The notes under the pieces were generated by a model. It worked only from the letters and a program-made list of their open reading frames with translations, was not told the origin of the DNA and ran no database searches. A DNA stretch of 64,000 nucleotides from Spirosoma utsteinense (GTDB lineage Bacteria > Bacteroidota > Bacteroidia > Cytophagales > Spirosomataceae), in contig NZ_VFIA01000017.1 in assembly GCF_014282275.1 (NCBI RefSeq), positions 62,001 to 126,000 of the forward strand, given 5' to 3'. The first letter of the stretch is position 1; each line of letters begins with the position of its first letter. The translations under genes and the position numbers were made by a program. This document shows, in pieces, positions 42,018-51,137 of this stretch.

Positions 42018-42614
42018 GTGGATAAAATTAAGCTGGAAATATTAGGACTGTCACCCAGCCAGTCGCAATCGGGTTCGTTTGCGCTGGTGCTGGGAGAAGA
42101 GTACGGCAACCGTCGGTTACCGATCATCATTGGTATGTTCGAAGCGCAGGCCATTGCCATTGAAATAGAAAAGATTGTGCCGAACCGGCCAATGACACAC
42201 GATTTGTTCAAGCAGTTTGCCGAACAATTCAAATTCACGGTTCGTGAGATCATGATCTCCGACCTCCGTGAAGGTATATTCTTCGCTAAAATCGTATGCT
42301 TCGACGGCGTTCGGGAATCAATTATCGACGCCCGGCCATCCGATGCCATTGCCATTGGCATTCGGTTCGACGTACCGATTTATACCAATGAATCGATTTT
42401 GTCAGAAGCTGGCATTACAGCCAGTGGAAGTGAAGAAGAAGATGAACAGGAGGAGTTAGTACGTTCATCGAATCGTCCATCGGCAAAATCTTTCGGCGAC
42501 CAGTTGAAAAATTCGTCGGCAGAAGAATTACAGCGACTGCTTGAAGAAGCCCTCGGCAATGAGGAGTACGAACGGGCCGCTAAAATTCGCGACGAAATGA
42601 GTAAGCGTAATTAA
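42018..42614 (+). CDS. Bifunctional nuclease family protein (DUF151 plus UVR motif)
   Basis: The 198-residue protein starts at GTG. The DUF151/BFN domain spans residues ~1-135 (SGSFALVLGEEYGNRRLPIIIGMFEAQAIAIEIE, RPMTHDLFKQF, RPSDAIAIGIRFDVPIYTNE). An acidic linker and a C-terminal UVR motif (LQRLLEEALGNEEYERAAKIRDEMSK), as in UvrB/UvrC, follow. DUF151 proteins have been linked to DNase/RNase activity. The domain pair is common in Bacteroidota. It lies after etfA but behind a hairpin, with its own promoter. Confidence 0.9.
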   Translation: MDKIKLEILGLSPSQSQSGSFALVLGEEYGNRRLPIIIGMFEAQAIAIEIEKIVPNRPMTHDLFKQFAEQFKFTVREIMISDLREGIFFAKIVCFDGVRESIIDARPSDAIAIGIRFDVPIYTNESILSEAGITASGSEEEDEQEELVRSSNRPSAKSFGDQLKNSSAEELQRLLEEALGNEEYERAAKIRDEMSKRN

Positions 42615-42641
42615 TCAATCAGGTTTATATCCATTTACCAG

Positions 42642-42670
42642 CAGAAGCCGCTCAAGTCGAGCGGCTTCTG
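42642..42670. terminator. Bidirectional terminator between convergent genes
   Basis: A GC-rich 12-bp perfect stem, 42642-42653 with 42659-42670, has a 5-base loop and is followed by TTGTTC on the plus strand. It lies between the nuclease gene and the convergent PPC-domain gene, whose stops are 65 bases apart. Confidence 0.7.
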
Positions 42671-42679
42671 TTGTTCAAC

Positions 42680-43186
42680 CTATTTTAGTTTGCGCTTCCG
42701 GACAACTAGCTCGCGGTAGCCGAAGGTCGGATCCACTTCCCGGACGTAGTCAAGGCTGGGCATAACGCCAATTAAGATCTCAGCCGTTGTATAAATTTTA
42801 CAACCTTCCAGCAGATGCCCTCCCAGTGTCCGTCCCGTCGAGTCCGACACCGATAAATGGACATGGCTCCCATTAGCCGACAAGGTTCCAACAAGCGATA
42901 CAATTTCATAATATCCCTTCCAGACACTTGGCCCATCCTGGTTCGCCAATCGCAGGCTCACATCGGTCAGGCTACCCACACAAGTCAGTACAGCACCTGC
43001 TCCAACACGCTGCTTTTTTACCACCGCGTCAAGTTCAGCCTTCAAATCCTGACCCGGCCGAAGCCGGAATGAATACGTTTGCATGGGCGCAGCAACAGCC
43101 TCCACAGGAATAGTAACAGGTTGAGCAGAACTTGGAGGAGTGTTCATATACGAGAATAATAGAGTCAGCAATAAAAGAATGTGCAT
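42680..43186 (-). CDS. PPC/DUF296 domain protein with signal peptide
   Basis: With the ATG at 43186 the protein has 168 residues. A hydrophobic signal peptide (MHILLLLTLLFSY...SSAQ) is followed by a linker and a PPC (DUF296) domain from ~46 to 160 (YSFRLRPGQDLKAELDAVVKK, AGAVLTCVGSLTDVSLRLA, GSHVHLSVSDSTGRTLGGHLLEGC). PPC proteins are trimers, usually cytoplasmic, and in plants fused to AT-hooks. An exported copy is unusual. The H-x-H pair in GSHVHLS may bind a metal. The longer frame to 43240 would overlap the divergent gene. Confidence 0.87.
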   Translation of the reverse strand: MHILLLLTLLFSYMNTPPSSAQPVTIPVEAVAAPMQTYSFRLRPGQDLKAELDAVVKKQRVGAGAVLTCVGSLTDVSLRLANQDGPSVWKGYYEIVSLVGTLSANGSHVHLSVSDSTGRTLGGHLLEGCKIYTTAEILIGVMPSLDYVREVDPTFGYRELVVRKRKLK

Positions 43187-43219
43187 CCGTGTTATGAATT
43201 CGTGAAACTGAATTGAGGA

Positions 43220-44239
43220 ATGCGAAACTACATAATCCAACCAGCAATGACCCGGCCTGTATTGGCTCTTTTCTTTTTATTTTTGAGTGCTGCCTGGACA
43301 CCATCGGTGCCTACTAGTCAGCAAATCCCCCGCCCGTCGAAGTACGTTGAAATCGACTATAGCGAGATCGATAAATATGCCCGCAGCACACCGGCATCAG
43401 CCGCTCGTTCGCTGACTACGCTCAGTGCTTATCTGACCTCCCCGGCCAAAACTGATCTGGCTAAAGCACGCGCCGTTTACGCCTGGATCACATCACATAT
43501 CCGTTATGATGAACAGGCATTCAGTGGTCAAAAATATTCGTCTGAAGTAGAATACGCCACTCGGTCGTTACGAAGTCAAAGAGCGGTCTGTACGGGCTTC
43601 GCCCTCCTTTTCAAACACCTGTTGAAACCGGCAGGCATCGAGGTCGCCAATATAAAAGGATACGCCCGAACGTTCGACAGTGAAGCCGGGCACCCTATCC
43701 AGCGGGTCGATCACGAATGGAATGCCGTTCGTCTCGATGGCGACTGGTATTTGTTGGATATTGCCTGGGCTCAGACAACCGCCAAAGGGGGTAAGCCCAA
43801 CGATTATTTCTTCCTTACCGAACCGGTTGAGTTTTCGGCCAACCATTTCCCGATCGACCCACGCTGGCAATTGCTGGATACGGCTGTCAGCAAAGCACAG
43901 TTCGATCAGTTCCCGAAGCTTTACGACGCTTATTTCCGACTTGGGTTCGATAACAACTTCCCTAAAAGCGGATTGATTCGCGCCAGCGATGCGCTGACTT
44001 TGACGTTAAGGAACGGGAAGGATGTTGAGTTTATGTGTGCCCTTGGTCGGGTCGGTGGTGCCGAGTCAACTACCGTTCCGGTAAGCGTTCAGCGTTCCGG
44101 CGAAACCTATCGGCTCACCATTGCCGTACCGCAACGCGGTAACTCGACTCTACTGTTGTTTGCCAAACCAAAAGGTGCCCAACCAGAACGGGTGAAGTCC
44201 TATGAAGGAATTGCTTCGTTTACCGTTATGAAAGGGTAA
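43220..44239 (+). CDS. Transglutaminase-like domain protein, secreted
   Basis: The 339-residue protein has an N-terminal hydrophobic signal (PVLALFFLFLSAAW), with a second possible ATG at 43247. The transglutaminase-like core (residues ~75-190) has the catalytic triad C124 (RAVCTGFALLF), H165 (VDHEWNAVRLDG) and D180 (WYLLDIAWA). The rest is beta-rich and may bind the substrate. Such exported proteins are thought to act as proteases or amidases on the envelope rather than as cross-linkers. It is divergent from the PPC gene, so the two may share a control region. Confidence 0.85.
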   Translation: MRNYIIQPAMTRPVLALFFLFLSAAWTPSVPTSQQIPRPSKYVEIDYSEIDKYARSTPASAARSLTTLSAYLTSPAKTDLAKARAVYAWITSHIRYDEQAFSGQKYSSEVEYATRSLRSQRAVCTGFALLFKHLLKPAGIEVANIKGYARTFDSEAGHPIQRVDHEWNAVRLDGDWYLLDIAWAQTTAKGGKPNDYFFLTEPVEFSANHFPIDPRWQLLDTAVSKAQFDQFPKLYDAYFRLGFDNNFPKSGLIRASDALTLTLRNGKDVEFMCALGRVGGAESTTVPVSVQRSGETYRLTIAVPQRGNSTLLLFAKPKGAQPERVKSYEGIASFTVMKG

Positions 44240-44446
44240 TCACCAGCTACACCTTCCTTTCCTACGCGTTCCAGACCAGGCTTGTGATCCCGCGTCTGCG
44301 ATCTGATCAATAGCAACGCCTTTCTAACGGTTGATGGCTAAAACCAACGGTAGTAGGTAAGGCTATTGTTAGATCATAGGTTTACTACGCATCCCTTTTG
44401 CATAAGTTTAACCTTATCTGCTCCTTGTTTCCTCTTTACTACATAA

Positions 44447-44488
44447 ACACAAAAAAACCGGGAGCGTTGGCCCCCGGTTTTTTTGTGT
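44447..44488. terminator. Strong bidirectional terminator
   Basis: The 16-bp arms 44447-44462 and 44473-44488 include A7 and T7 tracts flanking a GC stem, so each strand reads a GC hairpin followed by TTTTTTT. It serves the transglutaminase-like gene and the convergent outer-membrane protein gene. Confidence 0.9.
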
Positions 44489-44500
44489 TGTGTTGTTCGC

Positions 44501-46558
44501 TTATTCTACACCGAACAGTGCATCCGAACGGCGACCGCTGTTGCCAGCCCGACGACGGGTTGACTTCTTCTTAACGGGTGCTGGTGGAGCTAACAGTTTC
44601 GTGCGTTGAGCGTCTGTCAGGGGCTTCAGATCAGTGATCGAGTAGCTGTTGTCGCTAATCGTCGTGTTGAAGCTACCAACTTGCTGTTCAGGCTGACCGT
44701 TGCAAGGCAGTTTCGTAACGGTGAACACCGCGCGGAAGTACTGTACTTGTGGGCGAACCCGACGGCCTTTGAAGCGAATTGCGTTACCGCTTTCGATTTT
44801 AGCCTTCTCAGCCTGCAGTTGTTGAGCCAGACCACCTGGCAGATCGCGCAGGTTGAGGATAACCGTGTTCGTATCGAACTCGACCGTGCTCGTAGCCAAG
44901 CTACGGTTCAAGCCACGGTAGCGCAGACGGGTCGTCGTGTCGCCAACCGAAGTAATTGTACCGTTACAGTAGCAGACGTTAGCCACTTCACGCGTGTATG
45001 GAGTGCGGTAGTAAACTTCCAGACGCTCCAGTTTGTGACGATATTGGCAATCTGGGAGCACTTTCGCAGGACGAACACTAGAGAAACTGGTTGTTGCCAC
45101 TTCACTCATACAGGTACCACACTTCGCTGTTTGCTGATTGTGAACCGTTACGTAATAGAAACCAGGCGTTATCTGACCGTTCGAGAAGAAAGCTGTTGGG
45201 AACGTCAGCGTCGTGTCTGTCGTGTTTTCCAACTGAGCAATTACCTGATCCGTGTTACCAGCAACTACTGAATCGGCACGGTAGTACAGACGAGCAGTAA
45301 AGGTTTCGTTCTTCGGATTCGGGGTCGTGCTCTTCCAGCTGATAACCGGAGCCGTTGCGCCCGTATTGACTGGAGCCGTCTGTTGTGCACTTGTGCTGTC
45401 AACGTAAGCCAGTGAAGCACCTTTGAGCGATGCGTTGTTAAACTGTACGTTCAACTGAGGAATCGAATCGCAGGTTGGGCAAACCGTTGGTGTTTTCGGG
45501 ATCAGCTTCTTCTGAACAAATCCTTTCCGAACCGCCAGACCAGCGTTGAATCCACCGTGTTTACGCTTGAATTCATACAGTTGATCCTGCTGACCGTTGA
45601 CAATGATGTAGTTCAACTGGGTATAGAAACCCTGTGCCTGTACACCAATGTTCCAGTTGTTGCGCAAGGGAAAGAAAACACCCAGCGACAACAGACCACC
45701 TGGATGATAAAGGCTGGCGCTAGGATTAACCGACCGAATCAACGCGCCACCTGTTACCAGCGAACCGGTTGGTGCAATAGTACCCTGCGACGGGATGAAG
45801 GCGGCAATTGTAGCTGCTTCCGTACGGAACAGGCCACCACGAAGGCCTAATTCGATGAACGTGCTGGCATCCGGATTGCGACGGCTACGGGCCAGTGTGA
45901 ACTGAACAACCGGTCCAACAGTCAGGAACATATCTTCCGAAGCACGCTGTTTGATTGTTACCTGATCGCGACCTACGCTCGGTGTGCGGGCTGCGGCCAG
46001 GCCGTACAGGTAGTTCCGGTAATCACCACGTGTAACGTAGTTCTGATAACCAAACGCTGTTCCCAAACCGAAACGAAGGCGACGGGTAGCAGGCGTCAGA
46101 TAATAATCGACGTTACCTGTGATGTTGAAACCAGCTCCGTTATAAAGCGTATTGTCACGACGGGTTGGTCCAAACGTATTTTCCCAGGTTCCGCAATATG
46201 CAAAGTTAGGGCCAGCATACAAACCGATACGCCACGGAGAAAGGCGACGGACCAGAATAAACGTCTGGAAGGTTGTGTCGCAGTCATCAAGCTCAGCTAC
46301 ATCGCTGGCTTGGGCTTTGAACTCGTCCCGGCGTAGTGTGTCGGTGTAAACCCCTTTGCCCAGGCGATAAATCTTTTCACGTGGGTCTTCTCTTCTTGTT
46401 GTAGTCGAGGTGCCTTGTTGAACTGGGGAAGTTTGTTGAACTGTGGCCGATCGGACCGTGTCAGCTTGTTGAGCAAAGCTAACGGAGGGCATTGCAAAAC
46501 CTAGCAACACGAGTCCAGCCAGCATCCGTGCGGGGTGTTGTTGGATAAATGTTCGCAT
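44501..46558 (-). CDS. Large outer-membrane-type protein with CxxC-bearing C-terminal region
   Basis: The 685-residue protein has a signal peptide (cleavage near SFAQQ). Residues ~105-350 look like an outer-membrane beta-barrel (WRIGLYAGPNFAYCGTWENTF, LRFGLGTAFGYQNY, LGVFFPLRNNWNIGVQAQGFYTQ). A region with cysteine pairs follows (VCPTCDS, AKCGTCMSE, VCYCNG), including a fibronectin-like stretch (FTARLYYRADSVVAGNTDQV). The end is basic (KKKSTRRRAGNSGRRSD). I know no family name. The cysteines could form structural disulfides. A strong terminator 12 bases after the stop fits a well-expressed single gene. Confidence 0.7.
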   Translation of the reverse strand: MRTFIQQHPARMLAGLVLLGFAMPSVSFAQQADTVRSATVQQTSPVQQGTSTTTRREDPREKIYRLGKGVYTDTLRRDEFKAQASDVAELDDCDTTFQTFILVRRLSPWRIGLYAGPNFAYCGTWENTFGPTRRDNTLYNGAGFNITGNVDYYLTPATRRLRFGLGTAFGYQNYVTRGDYRNYLYGLAAARTPSVGRDQVTIKQRASEDMFLTVGPVVQFTLARSRRNPDASTFIELGLRGGLFRTEAATIAAFIPSQGTIAPTGSLVTGGALIRSVNPSASLYHPGGLLSLGVFFPLRNNWNIGVQAQGFYTQLNYIIVNGQQDQLYEFKRKHGGFNAGLAVRKGFVQKKLIPKTPTVCPTCDSIPQLNVQFNNASLKGASLAYVDSTSAQQTAPVNTGATAPVISWKSTTPNPKNETFTARLYYRADSVVAGNTDQVIAQLENTTDTTLTFPTAFFSNGQITPGFYYVTVHNQQTAKCGTCMSEVATTSFSSVRPAKVLPDCQYRHKLERLEVYYRTPYTREVANVCYCNGTITSVGDTTTRLRYRGLNRSLATSTVEFDTNTVILNLRDLPGGLAQQLQAEKAKIESGNAIRFKGRRVRPQVQYFRAVFTVTKLPCNGQPEQQVGSFNTTISDNSYSITDLKPLTDAQRTKLLAPPAPVKKKSTRRRAGNSGRRSDALFGVE

Positions 46559-47748
46559 ATTTATTGAGTTAATTTTGACGCAATGTTTCTAACTAAACTG
46601 TAATTCTCCCAAACGCATCTCCGGAAACTTAGGGAACGGTCAATCCACCATTTCGGTGTTTTTTTTCACTTCCTTAGTCAACCGTCTATGCTATAGGATT
46701 CTGTGAGTGCTTCCGGGTTGGAATGGTGGCGTTTTTTTAATCCACTATTTTTTCGGGCTTCATCACGAACGTAGCGCAGATTCGTACTAAAAAGGGCTTT
46801 TTCTGCACAAAAGCGATAAGCTAGCTCCCTACTCTTTTGAGCTATCGGCTCTGGCATATCGCTTATTAGACCCTCTGATTCTCATTTTTTTTGCAATGTT
46901 AACGGCGATTTGCAAAAGTCCTGCTATCTCATTGAGATTTTTTTGTGACTCATTGCCCCGCAACAGAGACTATACAGCATTCCATGCATGTGTCTTGCCC
47001 GATAGGCGGTCGATCGGAACAGCCGTCAGTGTGCTGCCACCATCATACCGATTATCTGCCTTCATCATAGTTTGTAATTTCATTTGGCTTCAAATGCTTG
47101 CCAATGATAGTGATTAAACAGGGATATAAAAATTATTGTTATCTACGTTAACTTCACGGATAACCCATTCCTGTACGCTACATCCCGTTTTAGTATTCTT
47201 TCTATCAATTGGCTTTTTTATCAGGACTGTAGCAGCCGTTCAGTTTTTGTAATTGCTACGCAAAAAACGAGCCATAGAAGGTGCAGTAATTTGCTGACTT
47301 TCTTTGCCTGTGTCGTTTTGTGATTGCATCATCTACAGTTGTTATCCTGATACGGTCTCTTGGTTGGATTGGCTGCCTTCAAAGTGCCTGTCGACAACGC
47401 GCTAACTCCGCCAACACAGTCATTGTTCTATTTATCATCTGTCCAGCCACTCCCTTACAGGATGATGTTCCCAGAAAAAGTAGGCCCTATCACTGAAAAC
47501 GATACAATATAAAACTAAAAATCAACCAATTAACCTATATTGGATAGATTGATAACTAAGAGCAAAGTTTTTTCAAAAGCGTTTAAACTTGTTAAACGAC
47601 CCGCCAATTTCAGACTATACGTGAAAAGCAGTCCAAAGCAGGGTGTGACTCTTATTGGCTATTCGAGAGTGACCTCAGGCATGCTATATATTGACGAAGT
47701 AACTTCCAATTTGTAACGGCCAGCCGGAAACTTCTGCCAACAACGGGT
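46559..47748. other. 1.2-kb gap without recognisable genes
   Basis: The stretch is AT-rich with poly-T runs (46720-46760, 46887-46893) and many stops in all frames. The longest candidate, 46896-47117, shows no protein-like pattern. It should hold the promoter of the minus-strand outer-membrane gene near 46560-46640, but no clear -7 box can be named. I see no large hairpin or RNA gene. Confidence 0.4.
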
Positions 47749-48510
47749 TTAAGACCGACCTTTCATAAAATCCCCGGCGGCCGATTTGAGCAGACCTGCA
47801 AATGAGTTGAGGCAGAATAAGACGCCCCGCTCCACCAATACTTTGGCTTGATCTCCGGTGGCAGCTGTTGTACCAACAATGAGTCCGGCTTTTTTTATTT
47901 TCTCAACCACGCTCCCAATTGTTTTCTTTACTTCGTCATGGCCGGGACCATCGTAATAACCCATACTCATGGCCAAGTCGCGAGGGCTGATCACAAAACC
48001 ATCAATACCAGCTACCACCAGAATCTCATCCAGGTTCTCTACGGCTTCTTTATCCTCGATCTGTGGCAATACCAAAAGCTGTTCGTTGGCAAACTGTACG
48101 TACTCACTCTGACTCATAGTTCCCTGTAGGTAATCAGCCGACCGGACAGGCCCCAAACTACGCGACCCCATCGGCGGGTACATCACAGCCTGCACCAAGG
48201 CGTCCGTATCATCGGCGGTTTTTATACCCGGCATCATCAAACCCATTACGCCCGCATCCAGAAACTGGGAAATCAACTTTGGATCGTTGCTGCGCACGCG
48301 AGCCAGGGGGGTGATACCACTTACTTCACAGGCACGCACGATATCCTGAACCTGAGCGGTCGTGACAGCACTGTGTTCGCCATCGATCATGTAAAAATCC
48401 AGTCCCGAGAAACCGCACAACTCAGCTACGGTTGGATCAGTACTGTTTGAAATGATACCTAAAACGGGCTGATTGTTTAAAAGACGGGTTTTTATAATAT
48501 TCTGCTTCAT
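47749..48510 (-). CDS. HpcH/HpaI family aldolase
   Basis: With the ATG at 48510 the protein has 253 residues and the class II pyruvate aldolase pattern: GLDFYMIDGEHSAVT (catalytic His), LARVRSNDPKLI (pyruvate-binding Arg), AGVMGLMMPGIKTADD, PQIEDKEAVENL (metal Glu) and GIDGFVISPRDLAMSMG (metal Asp). Relatives cleave 4-hydroxy-2-oxo acids from aromatic or sugar-acid breakdown. It stands alone, with no pathway genes nearby, so the substrate is open. Confidence 0.92.
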   Translation of the reverse strand: MKQNIIKTRLLNNQPVLGIISNSTDPTVAELCGFSGLDFYMIDGEHSAVTTAQVQDIVRACEVSGITPLARVRSNDPKLISQFLDAGVMGLMMPGIKTADDTDALVQAVMYPPMGSRSLGPVRSADYLQGTMSQSEYVQFANEQLLVLPQIEDKEAVENLDEILVVAGIDGFVISPRDLAMSMGYYDGPGHDEVKKTIGSVVEKIKKAGLIVGTTAATGDQAKVLVERGVLFCLNSFAGLLKSAAGDFMKGRS

Positions 48511-49209
48511 GCCATGGGTTGTAAGCAGGCAGTTAGTAGTAACGCTCTGCAATGAGGTGGTAAGATTGTTGATTGAACAGGAAAAAGCAAATAACCCTTA
48601 CTAGTTGTCCATCAGGACGAAACGTAAATGCCTTATTCTACTCATTTTAACAGATCGAATTACCAAAAGTCTTGCGCTTACAAACGAAAGGATTCCCGTG
48701 GGTTTGTCTGGGCCTGGAGCCTGAATCGCTTCGATAGAGCGCACTTCAGTAATTACCGCTTCGATGAGCCAGACACGACAACCATTGGCAAAGGAGAGAT
48801 TCAGGCTATCGGATAAACGCCCAATGGCGCTTTATGGGCCGGTACCCGAAGAATGCCGGAGTCACTATGTCTGACGGAGTGATTCGTTCAGGCCTATATA
48901 CGCCCTCGACAACGAGGGTAAACGGCTACCTTTTCAGGAAGGATACTGAAGCTAAACTACCGTGTTAGTCACCGAACCCGTATCGACTCATCGGCAAAAC
49001 CCAAATTTAGAATCGCCAACGAGTGGATTAAGCATCAGACCGACCGGATTTGTTTTTGAGTCATTTACGACCGGTGCCCTGACAAGAACCAACGAGGTAC
49101 CTGCGCTTGCTTACCGTTTCCCACAAAAACAATAGAAGTCCAGCCACTCCTGGTCCGCCTGGCCAGTTTAACCGTGCATACAGATAGCCTCGACACTTGA
49201 TGTCGACGA
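48511..49209. other. 0.7-kb gap without recognisable genes
   Basis: Only short, unconvincing frames occur (for example 48628-48816). A small CCTCG/CGAGG stem lies near 48902. It may be decayed coding sequence, but I can name no parent gene. It contains the promoter region of the aldolase gene. Confidence 0.4.
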
Positions 49210-50112
49210 TCAGAAAAACAGGCTGTTCGCTATCCGGAACGTGTTACAATGGGCTTCGACAATATCGGTCAGGCGGGGGGAGTAGCCTCCCCCCATCGAC
49301 ACGACAATAGGTAAGCCGCGCTGGATAGCCTGCTCAAACACGAACGTATCGCGCTGCCTGCAACCCTCCCGGCTAACACTCAGCTTTCCTAGTCTATCGG
49401 AAGAAAGAATATCGACACCAGACACAAAAAATAGAAAATCGGGCTGGACGCGGTCAATCAATCCGGGCAATACATCATACAGTTTGTTCAGGTAAAGATC
49501 ATCCTCTGCGCCTGTCGGCAGTTCCACGTCAATATCTGACTGCTCTTTTTTGAGTGGGTAGTTGTCTTTCCCGTGCATACTGAACGTAAACACGCGTGGC
49601 TCATGCTGAAACATAACAGCCGTGCCGTTTCCCTGATGTACGTCAAGATCGACCACCAGCATCTGTTTCGACTGGCCGGTTTCGAGCAGATAATGAGCCG
49701 CTACCCCCACATCGTTCAGAATACAGAAGCCTTCACCCCGATCGGGAAAGGCGTGATGCGTTCCTCCGGCTATGTTCATGGCCACCCCGTCGCGCCGGGC
49801 TTTTGATGTACAATCGATCGTACCCTGCGTGATTATCCACTCCCGTTCAATGAGATCAGGCGTTAGCGGAAACCCGATCCGGCGTACCATCTTCGGGTCA
49901 ACGGTCATCGCTTTCAGATCCTGTACATACGAAGCCGTATGCACGCCCAATACATAGCGATCATCGACGGGAGCAGGAGCAAAGAAGTTGGCATCAGTGC
50001 AGGTGCCTTCGTAAAGCAACTGCTCATGAATCAACTCATATTTTAGCATTGGAAACCGGTGGCCTTCCGGCAACCGGAGCCGATAAACCGGCGAAAAAGC
50101 AATCTGGAGCAT
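49210..50112 (-). CDS. Histone deacetylase-fold hydrolase
   Basis: The 300-residue protein starts at the ATG at 50112; the frame to 50268 would overlap the divergent SDR gene. It has the arginase/deacetylase signatures: HH at 119-120 (AGGTHHAF), zinc ligands D157 and H159 (VVDLDVHQGNG) and D234 (VSGVDILSSDRLG), and a Tyr in GGGYS near the end. Bacterial members deacetylate acetyl-lysine, acetylpolyamines or similar amides. The PEGHRFPMLKYELI opening is typical of the short bacterial type related to HDAC11. The substrate is unknown. Confidence 0.92.
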   Translation of the reverse strand: MLQIAFSPVYRLRLPEGHRFPMLKYELIHEQLLYEGTCTDANFFAPAPVDDRYVLGVHTASYVQDLKAMTVDPKMVRRIGFPLTPDLIEREWIITQGTIDCTSKARRDGVAMNIAGGTHHAFPDRGEGFCILNDVGVAAHYLLETGQSKQMLVVDLDVHQGNGTAVMFQHEPRVFTFSMHGKDNYPLKKEQSDIDVELPTGAEDDLYLNKLYDVLPGLIDRVQPDFLFFVSGVDILSSDRLGKLSVSREGCRQRDTFVFEQAIQRGLPIVVSMGGGYSPRLTDIVEAHCNTFRIANSLFF

Positions 50113-50235
50113 GTAACGGTTCGGGCGTTTCAAGGGCGTCCCGTTCGATAAGGATTCGAGATTAGGTAACCCACGGATGAGGGCTTGTGTTACCAAACCC
50201 TGTAGTTTGTGGTTGGAACGCTTTATCCAGTATAC

Positions 50236-50985
50236 ATGAAAACAGCCATTATCACCGGCGGAGGGCAAGGCATCGGCCGCGTTACAACTCAGTATTTATT
50301 GACTCACGGTTACCGAGTGGCCATTTGGGAGGCCGATACCGACGCGCTTGCCGAATTGCGTGAAGCCTTCAAGGCATCGTCGGCCCAGATTCTATTTGTT
50401 TCCTGCGATGTCTCGCACGAGGCCAATGTTCGCAAGGCTGCCGAGCAAACGATCAGCCATTTCGGGCAGATCGATGCGCTCATCAATAACGCTGCCGTTA
50501 TGATCGAGAAATCACTCGATAAGCTTACGCTGGAAGAATGGAACCGGGTTATCGGCACCAACCTGACAGGGGCTTTCCTGTGTGCCAAACATACCGCCCC
50601 TTACATTGCAGCCCAGAAGGGTACGATCATCAACATGTGTTCGACCCGCGCATTTCAGTCAGAACCGGATACCTTCGCTTATTCAGCCAGCAAAGGTGGC
50701 CTGTTAGCCCTCACCCATTCACTGGCCGTTAGTCTGGGACCCGATGTTCGTGTCAATTCTATCAGCCCTGGCTGGATCGATGTGTCGGCTCTACGAAAGA
50801 AAGCGAAAGCCAAGCCCGATGACCTCCGGCCCGAAGACCATACCCAGCACCCGGCGGGTCGTGTTGGACAGGCTGACGACATTGCCCGCATGATCCTCTT
50901 CCTGATTGCTCCCGAAAACGGGTTCATTACGGGCCAAAACTTTACCGTCGACGGGGGTATGACGGCTAAAATGATCTATGTCTAA
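50236..50985 (+). CDS. Short-chain dehydrogenase/reductase
   Basis: With the ATG at 50236 the protein has 249 residues. It has the Rossmann motif TGGGQGIGR at the start, INNAAV, the catalytic Ser in NMCSTRAF, Y-x3-K in YSASKGG, and the C-terminal GQNFTVDGGMTAKMIYV. It uses NAD(P)H. The D near residue 35 (WEADTDA) suggests NAD(H). The substrate is not evident. It is divergent from the deacetylase-fold gene with 123 bases between starts. Confidence 0.93.
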   Translation: MKTAIITGGGQGIGRVTTQYLLTHGYRVAIWEADTDALAELREAFKASSAQILFVSCDVSHEANVRKAAEQTISHFGQIDALINNAAVMIEKSLDKLTLEEWNRVIGTNLTGAFLCAKHTAPYIAAQKGTIINMCSTRAFQSEPDTFAYSASKGGLLALTHSLAVSLGPDVRVNSISPGWIDVSALRKKAKAKPDDLRPEDHTQHPAGRVGQADDIARMILFLIAPENGFITGQNFTVDGGMTAKMIYV

Positions 50986-51009
50986 CGGCTTCTATCTCTG
51001 AATATAGCA

Positions 51010-51064
51010 GTGGACTTGCTGGCGAATACGGTTCCGGCTCGGGCGCATTCGCCAACAAGTCCAC
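51010..51064 (+). terminator. Long hairpin after the SDR gene
   Basis: The 18-bp arms 51010-51027 and 51047-51064 pair with one mismatch around 19 bases. There is no T-tract. Its place 25 bases after the SDR stop suggests termination or 3'-end protection. Confidence 0.55.
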
Positions 51065-51137
51065 AACGGTGCAAACATCAGCCTTCCTTGTCGGGTTTAA
51101 TACCTACATAGTTTAATTCTACCCTACTTCATCATTT

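Noticed and set aside
46896-47117. 73-codon plus-strand frame in the 1.2-kb gap
   Set aside because: Mixed composition without domain or signal, in AT-rich noncoding sequence.
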